Shown here: one piece after another, positions 30,494 through 39,669 of the stretch | Layout of the letters: each line of letters begins with the position of its first letter | How positions within the stretch are numbered: the first letter of the stretch is position 1 | Assembly (NCBI RefSeq): GCF_026262505.1 | Contig: NC_067208.1 | Coordinates: forward strand, 1,488,001 to 1,552,000 | Source of the DNA: Trichomonas vaginalis G3 | Taxonomy: Eukaryota > Parabasalia > Trichomonadida > Trichomonadidae | Reading direction: 5' to 3' | DNA: 64,000 nucleotides | Translations under genes and position numbers: made by a program | Notes under the pieces: model-generated | The model's database searches: none | Told to the model about the DNA's origin: nothing | What the model saw: the letters and a program-made list of their open reading frames with translations, nothing else

Positions 30494-31159
30494 TTACTCA
30501 CAATATTTTTGTACAAAACGACCCCAAACTTTTAACTTCTTTTCTGCAGCTTCTAATGCTATCTTAGCGAGTTCATATTCTCTAAATTCTCTCTTTAAAT
30601 CTTCTTGTTCCCATTGGTCTAGTTCGTATGGAGAATCTCTATAACCATAACATATCTCACGTTCATGTTCTAATTGTTTTTCGCACATTTTTCTAACTTC
30701 TTCTTCAAACAAATGTTTAGCATTCTCTACTGTATCTTCGAGTTCTTCTTCATCTAATTTCTCATGAACTTTCTTGTCTATGGAGTCCATAATATCTTTG
30801 ACATAAAATGCATACTTTACAGAGCACCATTCAGCAACAAAATGAACGAGGTCAGGATGTATGTAAATACCTTTGAATTCATTTATAACACCCTTAGTAA
30901 GCTCATAAAATGCTTGTTTTGAGGTCGAGCCACTTTTGGCTCGACCGTATTCTTTCAACCAAAACTCAAGAATTTCCTGCATTTTAGCACTATTGAGAAA
31001 TCTGTTTAAATGGTTTAACCTTCCCGCTTCTCTTGCCATCTTTGTTGCATTAATGTAACCATCCTTGTCTCTACGTAAGACTTCAATACCGTTATAAGTG
31101 CCTTTTGTGAATGTTTCGCCATTAGATTTGTTCGTGAACGTCTTTGCTTCGACTGACAT
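30494..31159 (-). CDS. KilA-N protein, INATKM type (B)
   Basis: 221 residues from MSVEAKTF. Residues 20-40 carry YNGIEVLRRDKDGYINATKM, the diagnostic KilA-N motif. A central part (about 40-125) is followed by a charged helical C-terminus (DEEELEDTVENAK...KVWGRFVQKYCE). The first 40 and last 90 residues are nearly the same as in A's 52289-52951, but the centre is clearly different. A perfect hairpin lies at 30923-30946 inside the variable part. Probably a sequence-specific DNA-binding regulator. Confidence 0.88.
   Translation of the reverse strand: MSVEAKTFTNKSNGETFTKGTYNGIEVLRRDKDGYINATKMAREAGRLNHLNRFLNSAKMQEILEFWLKEYGRAKSGSTSKQAFYELTKGVINEFKGIYIHPDLVHFVAEWCSVKYAFYVKDIMDSIDKKVHEKLDEEELEDTVENAKHLFEEEVRKMCEKQLEHEREICYGYRDSPYELDQWEQEDLKREFREYELAKIALEAAEKKLKVWGRFVQKYCE
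30923..30946. repeat. Hairpin in the KilA-N variable centre (B, second gene)
   Basis: GGTCGAGCCA-CTTT-TGGCTCGACC, a perfect 10-base stem encoding the YGRAKSGST part of the protein. Confidence 0.9.
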
Positions 31160-31266
31160 TTCTGTTCTTACATACAAAATAAAAAAAATAAATAAAAATA
31201 AAACTAACGTTATTTTTCTATCTTAAGGAAATTCATGAAAATTCGTGAGAAAGCTAAAGCAATCTG

Positions 31267-31330
31267 AGCCGCTAAGCGGCGAGGGTGAAAAAACAGGTGA
31301 GAAAACGGGTGAGATCTCACCTCTTCACCT
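31267..31330. repeat. Hairpin plus GA-type palindrome upstream of KilA-N
   Basis: GCCGC-TAA-GCGGC runs directly into GGTGAAAAAACAGGTGAGA units and the core GGTGAGATCTCACC with GATC. An ATCTTAAGGAAATTCATGAA motif precedes it, as at 52087 and 53260 in A. Confidence 0.8.
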
Positions 31331-31431
31331 AAATTATATTTTTGGTGTAAATTTATGACAAAAATAAATGGTACCATTAATGATATCATGACTGTTCTCG
31401 TTCATGTCTGATTTACATCTAATGAAAAAGT

Positions 31432-32517
31432 TTAGAAGAATTTTCTCATTCTTTCTGGCATATTTTTGTCTTTCCAGTACTCCCGCTCTAATGGTCCCAG
31501 ATGTGTTGGCTTCGACTCTCTCAAGTTCTTAGATGGTATAACATCTTCAACGCCTCCTTCATATCTTACTTTATAAGTGTCATCGTTTATGTTATAGCCA
31601 AGTATTTCAATAACCACTCCTCGCTTTGCTTCGTCAATGGTTTCAGCAAGTTTGCCATTACTACTTTCGACTAATTTATGACGAGGATAAAACGCAATAG
31701 AGTCGTCAGCAGCTTTTATAAGATATCCATTACCTTGTGTAGAGTCTACGATATAATAGTTTCTACTTAACCTTAAACGTTTCTTTGTCAATGGTTTGTC
31801 GTCAAGAACTACACGAACTTTTGTACCAGGAATGAGGGTAAATTGTGTTGAATTTATGATATTTTGTGTTTGGCTTCGTTTCTTTTGTATATACTTTTCT
31901 TCTTGTTGTTGTGTCATTGAATTTGGTGTATGTCCTGTTGTAGAATGTGTTGAGGAATTGTAAACTTCGATGAAATGTTTCATTGTTTCTTCGGTAAAGT
32001 CTCGCTCTTGGTTTAAATCTCTGAGAGTCCTTATGAAGCGGTTAATGATGCCGAGTATGTTATGGTTATGGTCTTCAGTAGTGTAGTGAGTTATGTTATG
32101 CTTAATGAGAAAATCTGTGATTTCATTGCTGAGATATGCACTGTCTTGGTCTGATGTTAAAGTACTTGGGCTATGTTCTGCTACAAACTTTTGTAAAACT
32201 CTTAACACTTCACGAGTTCCTTTATTTTTCATTGGATATGCATATGCTTTACGAGTGTTAACATTAATGAAGATGAGGAATGGTTTATGTCCTCCTTTTC
32301 TGCTTTGAATGAGAGTGTCAAATTGGTATGCGTCAGGAGTGTTGGAGTAAATTGGTAAAAAGTAGTCGTAAGGGTTTATTTTTGTTTGATGTACAACATT
32401 TTTGTCAAAGAACCTTTTCACTTCAGCTCTGTTAGTAAATCCCCAACTCTTTGCAGCTTCATTGAACTTCTTAAATGACCTCCATGGATGTTGTTCGAAT
32501 ACTTCTTTCAAGCTCAT
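31432..32517 (-). CDS. int: rve-family integrase of B
   Basis: 361 residues. A small helical N-terminus (1-45) is followed by the rve catalytic core (about 60-220) with FDTLIQS, LTSDQDSAYLS and HNILGIINRFIRTLRDLNQ. An SH3-like domain (about 230-290, GTKVRVVLDDKPLT...YYIVD) follows, and then a chromodomain-like end (VVIEILGYNINDDTYKVRYEGGVEDV, about 300-330). The order matches Maverick integrases, which insert the element and make the 5-6 bp duplication. Adjacent to the fibre gene on the same strand. Confidence 0.9.
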   Translation of the reverse strand: MSLKEVFEQHPWRSFKKFNEAAKSWGFTNRAEVKRFFDKNVVHQTKINPYDYFLPIYSNTPDAYQFDTLIQSRKGGHKPFLIFINVNTRKAYAYPMKNKGTREVLRVLQKFVAEHSPSTLTSDQDSAYLSNEITDFLIKHNITHYTTEDHNHNILGIINRFIRTLRDLNQERDFTEETMKHFIEVYNSSTHSTTGHTPNSMTQQQEEKYIQKKRSQTQNIINSTQFTLIPGTKVRVVLDDKPLTKKRLRLSRNYYIVDSTQGNGYLIKAADDSIAFYPRHKLVESSNGKLAETIDEAKRGVVIEILGYNINDDTYKVRYEGGVEDVIPSKNLRESKPTHLGPLEREYWKDKNMPERMRKFF

Positions 32518-32536
32518 TTATGTAAAGTTAAAGAGT

Positions 32537-35533
32537 TTAACCAACTCGTATCCAAGCGTGCATTGTTATATAAGGAGGCATATAATCTTTTCCATTACCT
32601 GCTGGGTCTGTAATACCAGCTACAACATGTGTATGATTTCCTGCAGTTCCACAGAAAATACCTGTGCTAACATCTTTGGGGTCAGTTGTGATATCATATC
32701 TATGCATTCCCTGTCTATCCGAACCCGCTGCAAGATTTATATAACCTCTTTTTGTTATTGAATGTGAATGGTTTCCTTCCACAGATGTTCTTCCACTGAA
32801 CCTATGCATATGTGAAGGAAGGTTTTCAATACCGATTTTCTTTGAACCTCCCATCTTCATTGACTGCGTATTAGTGTAGAATGGAAAACTGTCAACTATT
32901 TCATACCATCTACCACCAAATAAAGTGTTTGGATTTATTGGATTCATAGACGTATAAACAGCTCCTATAGGATATATTAAATCATATATGCTCATAACTC
33001 TATAAGTATATTCTAAAGAACTTATGTCATTAAATACCATTTGGAATGTATCTCCCGGATGAAATGTTGCATTTGTTCCACTTTTATAATGTAATGTTAG
33101 TTCAATAGAATTATCCAAGAAAAATTCAAAAGTATCTGGTTGAAGACCTCTAATAAATTCAAATGGAGTTGTTGGTTCACCATTTATAATTTCTGTTGTA
33201 AATGTCATTGTATCTGGTTTCGAAAATTTCTTTATTAGTTCTGCATCCACATAAGTTTTGTCAGCTTTCTTATCTAACATTGCTGGTAGTTCATATGCTT
33301 CAAAGTTTCTGGCATGATCTTCGGTATTCCTGCAACTCTTATCTAAATTGTTAAGAGTATCTTTTACGCTTGTACTTGGATTCTCTAAAGGTGCACTTGA
33401 ACCAAGGTCAAAGTTCAATATTATGTCGTCTGCTCTAACAGTAGTGAAGGATTTATGTGTATGGTTCTTGTCAGCTTTACTGTCTAAAGAAGTTTGAAGT
33501 TCATTTATATCGGAGATGTTGTGTTTATGAGATTTCAAAACTTTGTTCATTGCTTCAAGTTCAACTTTGTCAGCTTTACTTTTAATAGCATCTTCAAACG
33601 TTATTTTTGACTTAACTCTCAAAGTAAATCTTGGTTCAACTAATACACCGTTAACATTGAAAGTAGAGGCATAAATTTCACCGGTATAACCAAATGCTTC
33701 TGGTGCTTTAGCTACATCATACTGTACAGTACAGCTTATGTCATAACCTTTAGCACGAATGTATTTATATCTTCTTTCATTAACATTTTTTGTCTTCGCT
33801 TCATCACTTCGTGTTAAATATCCATGATAGTCCGTTATAATCTGTTCGTCTGAACTTATATAATGAACATGGTTTTTATCTGCTTTTTCGGCTAATTTCT
33901 CTTCTATCTCATTTATTTCAAGTTCATGCCTACCGACAGAACTCTTATTATCATTAATCTTTTTCATTAATTCGGTAATTACGTCATAAAGACTATATTC
34001 TGTTTTCGGTTTTGTAAATAATGAGTCAAAATTTCTTTTCATCATTACATCGCTGACATTAATGATATCACCAATTCCTTTTTCATTTATTCTCTTCATT
34101 AATTCTGCAATAATGACGAATATATAATCTGTTAATTTATTCTCTTCATCGAGGGTTATAGAATGTTTTGAAATTGAATCATTAACTCCTCTAAATAAAT
34201 CAATAACTTCAGGATACACGTTTTTAATGTCTTGAATAACCCGACCAGTATCCTGTTGTTCATGTTCTTCGTTCCCGTCGTTACGTGGTTTTATATCTCT
34301 AACCATCATCAACGCAGCCATAACCGGAGGGTTTGTTGCTATCTGTTCGAAAATCCGTCCGTTATGTATGGTATATCTAAATAATTTCTTTGTGTTTGTT
34401 AAAACATTTGAAACAAGTCTTTTAAAACCATCTACAAAATTTCCTGTTTCACCTAATGTTCTTGCAGCATTTACAAGCTCACCCATTCCCGCTTTTGACC
34501 CCAAAAACGTCCATATTGCATTTATTTCACTCTGTATAGTTGTCCATTCAGCGAAACTAACACCCGCATTCGCTAAGCTGAAAATGAAATTCAGTGGATC
34601 GAACTTAATTCCACCTTCTTTTTCAATTTCAACGAACTCACTAACATGAGATTTTAAATATTCTTTCGTTAAAATTGTTTTCCCCGATGTTATGTCATTA
34701 ACGAAACTATCACCGTCAAAAGTTAACGAATTCAATTTCGTCGTTGATGCTTTTATTTCATACACCGCTTTATTGATAGTTTTTGGCTCACCTTCTTTAG
34801 AAGCATATGAAACATTAATGAATGAATTATATGTATTCATGAATGAGTTAAAATCAATGATTTTCATTAATGAAGCCTTTAATGATTCGTTAACTGTTGA
34901 ATCCCTTAAAGTAATTAATGAACTGTCATGGGCTTCGCCCTGGTCGCTTTGCGACTTTATGAAAGGTACACTGCAAACCGTCGAGTTTGGATCAAATGCT
35001 GTAGTTGGTGCAGGAATATTAATGATATAAGTCATTAAATCATTAAGTGACGTAAATAATGTTGTCGTTTTTGATTTAATTTCTTTAGCATCTGTTATAT
35101 ACGGTAATTTTATTTCTGTAGTTTCTGAATTAAAGATATTCGCTAAAATGTTTTGTAAACTGTTTTGAACAGCTGTGTAAACCGTTGAATCCGGAACTCT
35201 TACGATTTCACCGTCCTTAATAAAAGGCATTGCACATGGTGTAGTGCTTGGGTCAAATCTTTTTGGGTTATGATTCAACATATATTCTAATGCTTCATAA
35301 ACAGACCTATATACGGTTGTATTATCTTTTTCAATAATTTCACCGTCCTTTATAAACGGCATAGTACATGGAGTTAAAATAGGGTCAAACTTTTCATAGT
35401 CCTTCCATGTTATGTATTTCTCAGTATTTCCATCAGTGATAACAATATATTTGTCAGTAAGTGTGAGAGAGTATTGACCAAAATATAAACGTTTAGCTCT
35501 GTCAGCTTCATACGCATATGCAGCTATACTCAT
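32537..35533 (-). CDS. Fibre protein with phage tail-collar C-terminus (B)
   Basis: 998 residues. Three N-terminal repeats of about 50 residues each contain FDPxxTPCxMPFIKDGEI (about residues 48, 92 and 185). A long helical and coiled middle follows, with KADKNHTHK-type linkers typical of trimeric fibres. The C-terminus (about 820-998) has YPIGAVYTSMNPINP, FGGRWYEIVDSFPF, GIENLPSHMH, GNHTH and DYMPPYITMHAWIRVG, the tail-collar / short-fibre tip pattern of phages. Host-receptor binding is the usual role of such tips. The third repeat carries a double-hairpin insert after PFIK (34930-34955). A's homologue is at 56997-58418. Confidence 0.85.
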   Translation of the reverse strand: MSIAAYAYEADRAKRLYFGQYSLTLTDKYIVITDGNTEKYITWKDYEKFDPILTPCTMPFIKDGEIIEKDNTTVYRSVYEALEYMLNHNPKRFDPSTTPCAMPFIKDGEIVRVPDSTVYTAVQNSLQNILANIFNSETTEIKLPYITDAKEIKSKTTTLFTSLNDLMTYIINIPAPTTAFDPNSTVCSVPFIKSQSDQGEAHDSSLITLRDSTVNESLKASLMKIIDFNSFMNTYNSFINVSYASKEGEPKTINKAVYEIKASTTKLNSLTFDGDSFVNDITSGKTILTKEYLKSHVSEFVEIEKEGGIKFDPLNFIFSLANAGVSFAEWTTIQSEINAIWTFLGSKAGMGELVNAARTLGETGNFVDGFKRLVSNVLTNTKKLFRYTIHNGRIFEQIATNPPVMAALMMVRDIKPRNDGNEEHEQQDTGRVIQDIKNVYPEVIDLFRGVNDSISKHSITLDEENKLTDYIFVIIAELMKRINEKGIGDIINVSDVMMKRNFDSLFTKPKTEYSLYDVITELMKKINDNKSSVGRHELEINEIEEKLAEKADKNHVHYISSDEQIITDYHGYLTRSDEAKTKNVNERRYKYIRAKGYDISCTVQYDVAKAPEAFGYTGEIYASTFNVNGVLVEPRFTLRVKSKITFEDAIKSKADKVELEAMNKVLKSHKHNISDINELQTSLDSKADKNHTHKSFTTVRADDIILNFDLGSSAPLENPSTSVKDTLNNLDKSCRNTEDHARNFEAYELPAMLDKKADKTYVDAELIKKFSKPDTMTFTTEIINGEPTTPFEFIRGLQPDTFEFFLDNSIELTLHYKSGTNATFHPGDTFQMVFNDISSLEYTYRVMSIYDLIYPIGAVYTSMNPINPNTLFGGRWYEIVDSFPFYTNTQSMKMGGSKKIGIENLPSHMHRFSGRTSVEGNHSHSITKRGYINLAAGSDRQGMHRYDITTDPKDVSTGIFCGTAGNHTHVVAGITDPAGNGKDYMPPYITMHAWIRVG
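34930..34955. repeat. Double-hairpin insert inside the fibre gene
   Basis: GGGC-TTC-GCCC then GTCGC-TTT-GCGAC. The first two protein repeats read PFIKDGEI at this point, whereas the third reads PFIKSQSDQGEAH, so the extra residues come from an in-frame insert. Confidence 0.9.
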
Positions 35534-35550
35534 ATTTTAATGAGAATAAA

Positions 35551-36327
35551 ATGTTGTTCTATTTACAAAGTACAGACCCGAACGAATACGGAACAGTAAA
35601 ACTACAAACAAACTTAGGTCTACAGAATGAGCCACTTGCATTCAGAATGGTTGACTTTAATACTATTGCTTCATTCGTTATAACTGACGAAACAGATTTC
35701 ATGGAGCTTGAAATAGATGGAAAGAAGCATGAAATAAGATTTCACAATAATGTAGAATATAAGATGGAAACATTAGCTGGAGTGTTAAATGCTCTCATAA
35801 ATACTACAATAAACAAGGATAACGAAGAAAACTTAATGAATGTTAAACTTATTGCAGGAGTTTTGAAGTTCAGTTATGCGAAGGAGTTTAAGTTAACACG
35901 AATGAGTCATAGAGTACAACTTCTTTTGGGTGCATACCATATGACATTTCCTTTGAAAAGTGTTGACAAAACGATTGAGATGAAATCTGTTCCATACGTA
36001 TGTTATGGCAATTGTTTGTACATTGAGTCAAAAATAGCTAATGTCACAGGTATTTCAGGAGTTAATAGTAAAGGTTCAGTAGAATATAAATCCTTCTGTT
36101 ATGCAGTCAATTCAATGTTCATTCCAAACGTTCCTGTCATAGCAACTCATTTAGGTAAATGGGTTCGCATTAGTCCTCATAATTTGAAAGACATGCAATT
36201 CAGACTTGTTGACTTTCAAGGAGAGCCTGTAGAACTGAAGGCACCAGTGCGAATGACTGTTGAAGTTGACTTTTTAGAAAATATTAAATGCAACAGCTTA
36301 CAAGAGAACTCAGAGCTAAAAATATAA
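35551..36327 (+). CDS. Candidate penton / minor capsid protein of B
   Basis: 258 residues from MLFYLQST; chosen over an upstream ATG that overlaps the divergent fibre gene, leaving a 17-base spacer. Beta-rich, ending MQFRLVDFQGEPVELKAPVRMTVEVDF, which resembles the end of A's 268-residue protein (INLTLVDANFVPVKLLCPMYLSM). Size and company fit the Polinton minor capsid (penton) protein; this is inference from pattern and context. Confidence 0.55.
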   Translation: MLFYLQSTDPNEYGTVKLQTNLGLQNEPLAFRMVDFNTIASFVITDETDFMELEIDGKKHEIRFHNNVEYKMETLAGVLNALINTTINKDNEENLMNVKLIAGVLKFSYAKEFKLTRMSHRVQLLLGAYHMTFPLKSVDKTIEMKSVPYVCYGNCLYIESKIANVTGISGVNSKGSVEYKSFCYAVNSMFIPNVPVIATHLGKWVRISPHNLKDMQFRLVDFQGEPVELKAPVRMTVEVDFLENIKCNSLQENSELKI

Positions 36328-36560
36328 AGTATGAATGTTATGTATTAGGTCATGAACTTTGGTTGTTGCTGTTTGATGAAACAAATGAATTAGTTATGTC
36401 AGTCAAGAGAACAGAAAAAGGCGTCAAAGGCGCCGAGCGCAAAGCGATATATTGTGTTAGTGAAAACTGCACCAAGTCAATAAGATTAGGTTTGCATTAT
36501 GAAGATGAGTTCGATACTGTTGAAGAAGTTTTGGATAGATATTACAAATTGCTAACTTGA
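36288..36560 (+). CDS. 90-residue protein overlapping the preceding gene
   Basis: Starts MQQLTRELRAKN inside the last 40 bases of the candidate penton gene. Compact alpha/beta, LGHELWLLLFDETNELVMSVKR. A hairpin-like insert (36420-36446, AAAG-looped GGCG/GCGCC and GCGCAAAGCG) encodes KGVKGAERKAIY in mid-gene. No family recognised. Confidence 0.55.
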   Translation: MQQLTRELRAKNIKYECYVLGHELWLLLFDETNELVMSVKRTEKGVKGAERKAIYCVSENCTKSIRLGLHYEDEFDTVEEVLDRYYKLLT

Positions 36561-36576
36561 AATTTTTTTGACTGAC

Positions 36577-36609
36577 GGCGCAAAGCGCCAAGATGGGCTC
36601 AAAGAGCCC
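36577..36609. repeat. Double hairpin downstream of the 90-residue gene
   Basis: GGCGC-AAA-GCGCC followed by GGGCTC-AAA-GAGCCC, between convergent genes. It may also serve as a shared 3' structure. Confidence 0.85.
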
Positions 36610-36620
36610 TCCTGACTGCT

Positions 36621-37235
36621 TTAATTTACTAAAACATATTTCAAACAAAGTTTATATTCTGTTGAAAGTTTTGTATATTCATTCGAATATTTATACTTAA
36701 ACTCAACTCCTGTAGTTCCTGGTGTTTCAATGATGCGGATGTTACCTATTTTCATGAATATTGGCGTTTGACCACAGCATTCGATTTCAGGGTCGAGATA
36801 GTCAATGACACATTGTTTCCCTGTTATTCGTGAGATAACATTTTCAAGGTCCTCCTTTGTTAGAATTATTTGGTTCTTACTTATAAGATTTGTCAAAAGC
36901 TTCTTATCGTCTTTGAGTAAAATTGTTTGGTATAACTGAAGAAGGTAATGGTCTACGTTATCTGAAGGATTTGTTTGAACATTTGTGTAAGGGTTGTCGT
37001 TGGCTTCTCTTGAAAGAATTTGGTCCAGTGGTGGATACTCTAACTTAACATCTGATGTAGTGTTAGCGTTTGAAGCTGTGTTTAAATTCACGGATTTCAG
37101 CTCTGGTTCTTTTTCTTTCAAACACTCTGAACTATAGTTCTTTATGACAATATTGTTTGTCGTTCGTGAGTCAACATTTGATGTTGGTTCAATTGGAACA
37201 TTAACAGCACCAGCTAAGATGGATTTGCTTCTCAT
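36621..37235 (-). CDS. 204-residue CCG-motif protein of B
   Basis: The low-complexity asparagine/threonine-rich first 90 residues precede a helical part and a C-terminal domain with DPEIECCGQ...IGNIRIIETPGTTGVEFKYKYSNEYTKL. A's protein at 45198-45779 has the matching EPDVSCCG...KIYVMKGGETLNLKYSFPDVIKI. In both elements this gene lies next to the candidate penton gene. Conserved small virion gene of unknown role. Confidence 0.65.
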   Translation of the reverse strand: MRSKSILAGAVNVPIEPTSNVDSRTTNNIVIKNYSSECLKEKEPELKSVNLNTASNANTTSDVKLEYPPLDQILSREANDNPYTNVQTNPSDNVDHYLLQLYQTILLKDDKKLLTNLISKNQIILTKEDLENVISRITGKQCVIDYLDPEIECCGQTPIFMKIGNIRIIETPGTTGVEFKYKYSNEYTKLSTEYKLCLKYVLVN

Positions 37236-37260
37236 TTCATATAGAATAAAAACCTTTTAT

Positions 37261-37662
37261 ATGTATGAAATGAACAATATACTCGACAAGGGTTTGAATG
37301 TAAAGCTAACGAATGAAAATATTGTTGAATTCACTGAGACAGGTGCTGTGTATAAAGATGTAGAACTACTGAACAAAAGAGCTAAGGGAAGAAGCAGGAA
37401 CATGAACAAAGGGTGGAAGCCTATAAAAATTTATGTCAATGATGGCTCAGGAGGTTCAAACATAAAGTATGCAGAAAGTTATAGAGTTTATGCTCTCAAA
37501 GGTGAAAAGCCTTCATTTAAGAACAGCTATTCTAACCCATATCCTCAAAAGCTAACGGATGGGGAAGTGGATGATATGAATGACAGCAAAAATATTAACA
37601 GAAATGGCGACAGAGATGCATGGAATTTGTTTACCATCAGTCAATTAAAGCATAAGATTTAA
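37261..37662 (+). CDS. 133-residue basic protein
   Basis: Start chosen at MYEMNNILDKG (37261; a second ATG at 37270). Basic middle KRAKGRSRNMNKGWKPIKIYV, then a glycine/serine loop and a polar end. Its 3' end overlaps the ATPase gene's end by four bases (convergent). No family recognised. Confidence 0.6.
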   Translation: MYEMNNILDKGLNVKLTNENIVEFTETGAVYKDVELLNKRAKGRSRNMNKGWKPIKIYVNDGSGGSNIKYAESYRVYALKGEKPSFKNSYSNPYPQKLTDGEVDDMNDSKNINRNGDRDAWNLFTISQLKHKI

Positions 37663-38546
37663 AACAATGTTGGTCGTTCCCATGGAATATTTTTGACTTT
37701 AATGGTATTAGTCATGATATGAATCTCAAGGTATGAACGAGGAGAGATGAGAGACTTATATGCTTCCCAAATTTCTTCAAAAGGTAATGTTATACCTGAC
37801 TGTTTCCAAATGAGTTCAATATCATAACGTGAGAAACCTTGAAAGATAACGAAGTCAGTTATGAGACGTTTTATGTTTAAAGCAAGGAAACGCCATGTTT
37901 GCATAAGTATTGCTACAGTTAAATGGTAATGTCTGACTTTAGTTATGATGTTAGCTAATGGTGAGTCAGGCTTTGAAACTAAACCTTTTCCGGCGAAGTC
38001 GTCACAAACTAATAAAGTGTTTGATGGATATTTTTTGAAGGGGTATTTTGAAAGTTTTGACAGAATGTAGTTTGTAAGTCGTTTCATATCGTAAACTCCT
38101 GAGTACTGACGTAAGTGGTGTTTGTCAATAATTCTTTCCATCTCCTCAGAAGTCTTTTGCATTCCTGACTGTATAAATTCAACGATGGCATAATATTTCC
38201 TCTTACGTCGAATGTAACGTTGAAGAAATTCAATGAGTTCACTGTCTGGAACTTTAACGACAGAGGCTTGAACTTTTGTCATAAATGTTTTCGCTGTTGA
38301 GTCCATAGAGTCTGAAGTTGCTGATATAATGATTTGGTCATAATATGAGTCATTTCCTAAACGTTCTGTTATGAGTATATGACGAATGAGGTTAAATGTC
38401 TTTCCTGACCCCATCTTTCCACAATAGAAATACACACCATTTGAACAGAATTCATAGTCCTTACTGAAAGGAAGAATGAGAGAAGAGTTAAGTTTGTCTG
38501 TAGTTTCATTCATGTCTTCATCTACGTCATGTATTAAATGCTTCAT
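37659..38546 (-). CDS. Packaging ATPase, A32/FtsK-HerA type (B)
   Basis: 295 residues. Walker A GKMGSGKT at 43-50, Walker B TLLVCDDF at about 177-184, and the later AILMQTWRFL strand (sensor-like). Length and motif spacing match the Polinton/NCLDV packaging ATPase, which pumps DNA into the capsid. A's homologue (49185-50060) shares QxxxxATSxxxDxTxxxF and the IPH / RSYLEIHIMTN end. Divergent to the spike-family gene with a 16-base spacer. Confidence 0.9.
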   Translation of the reverse strand: MKHLIHDVDEDMNETTDKLNSSLILPFSKDYEFCSNGVYFYCGKMGSGKTFNLIRHILITERLGNDSYYDQIIISATSDSMDSTAKTFMTKVQASVVKVPDSELIEFLQRYIRRKRKYYAIVEFIQSGMQKTSEEMERIIDKHHLRQYSGVYDMKRLTNYILSKLSKYPFKKYPSNTLLVCDDFAGKGLVSKPDSPLANIITKVRHYHLTVAILMQTWRFLALNIKRLITDFVIFQGFSRYDIELIWKQSGITLPFEEIWEAYKSLISPRSYLEIHIMTNTIKVKNIPWERPTLF

Positions 38547-38562
38547 TTTATCTCCATTAAAA

Positions 38563-39444
38563 ATGCAAGTCAGAAATATTCAGAACATAGCACCGAGTCT
38601 AACTGACAAGAGTATAAAGATATACTATGAACACGTTATGATGAAACCTACCAAAATTCAAGAAAGTCAGTATACTTATGAATATCCAAGACACTGGGTA
38701 GAGTATGTAGGAGGTGAGAAAGCTATTGAAATCAGACAAGTTAGAAGTATTCCAGCAGGAAGAACAATATTATTGAAGAACTTTAATGTTTTGAGGTATA
38801 ATGATGAAACAAAGAAGCAAGATAGTTTTCCTGTTGCTGTGTATGTGAACCTAGACACAGGAGATGACATGAAAGTTTTTAACACAAAGCTTCAAACGGT
38901 AGTGAGAGAACAACTGACTGCGGAAGGACATCCATTACCTTCAGAAGTTACCATAGCATATAATTTTGAAACAAACTCAATAGATTTTAAAGTCGTCTCT
39001 GCAAAGAAGTCAGGTTTTACATTTAATGAAGCAGATGTATATTCGAATGAAAACTTCAAAGCTATTGCATGGTTAGATAATGACGATTGCTTTAAGAAAA
39101 TATTTAAATACAGTGACTCAACGATGTCAATAGATGACCTTCGTGGAATGTTACCATCGACGTTTACAGTAGAAGGTTCAGCAGGATTGCTTACAAGTTT
39201 TTCAATTGGTGGCATTTGGTCTCGTGAAAACATTGTTATAAAATCCAGTATAAGTGAATTTGCTGAAGAATCTATATTATGTCTTTCAAACTACATGTAT
39301 TCGCCGCCGAAGCATTATAGTATAACAAACTTTGTCAGTAAGTTTAACATAAGACTTGTCGAACCTTCTTCAATGAAAGATGTTGTGCTACCCAAAGACG
39401 GAAAGGATGGACTCATTATTGAGATGATTTTAATAGCATATTAA
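38563..39444 (+). CDS. Spike-family protein 2 of B
   Basis: 293 residues from MQVRNIQNIAP, chosen because an upstream frame overlaps the divergent ATPase gene. Has YTYEYPRHWVEYVGGEKAIEI near residue 45 and IWSRENIVIKSS...ILCLSNYMYSPPKHYSITNFVSKF near residue 220, the two blocks of the four-member family. Immediately followed by the 74-residue gene with no spacer. Confidence 0.65.
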   Translation: MQVRNIQNIAPSLTDKSIKIYYEHVMMKPTKIQESQYTYEYPRHWVEYVGGEKAIEIRQVRSIPAGRTILLKNFNVLRYNDETKKQDSFPVAVYVNLDTGDDMKVFNTKLQTVVREQLTAEGHPLPSEVTIAYNFETNSIDFKVVSAKKSGFTFNEADVYSNENFKAIAWLDNDDCFKKIFKYSDSTMSIDDLRGMLPSTFTVEGSAGLLTSFSIGGIWSRENIVIKSSISEFAEESILCLSNYMYSPPKHYSITNFVSKFNIRLVEPSSMKDVVLPKDGKDGLIIEMILIAY

Positions 39445-39669
39445 ATGAGCTTGTTCTTGAAGGTCATTCATGATGAAATAACTGTTGTAGAAGATGTTAG
39501 CAATTGTTCAGACATTTTATTGAGAATAGATGAGATAAGAAAGAAGTTAGATAGACCGCAAAGCGGTGAGGGTGAAGCCCGTGAGAACGCTTATGTTTCA
39601 TTGACTTTCTCCAGTAACGAGAACTTTTATGAGATAATATTGAAGAGAGATGATTTTAATATGGTGTAA
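39445..39669 (+). CDS. 74-residue protein with double-hairpin insert
   Basis: Begins directly after the preceding stop codon and ends directly before the next ATG, so it is part of a tight three-gene cluster. An insert at 39555-39580 (ACCGC-AAA-GCGGT, GGGT-GAA-GCCC) encodes RPQSGEGEAR, closely like KPQRGEDEV in PolB. Otherwise no family recognised. Confidence 0.6.
   Translation: MSLFLKVIHDEITVVEDVSNCSDILLRIDEIRKKLDRPQSGEGEARENAYVSLTFSSNENFYEIILKRDDFNMV
39555..39580. repeat. Double-hairpin insert in the 74-residue gene
   Basis: Same design and same reading phase as in PolB: the peptide PQ-S/R-GE-G/D-E-A/V appears in both. Confidence 0.9.
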
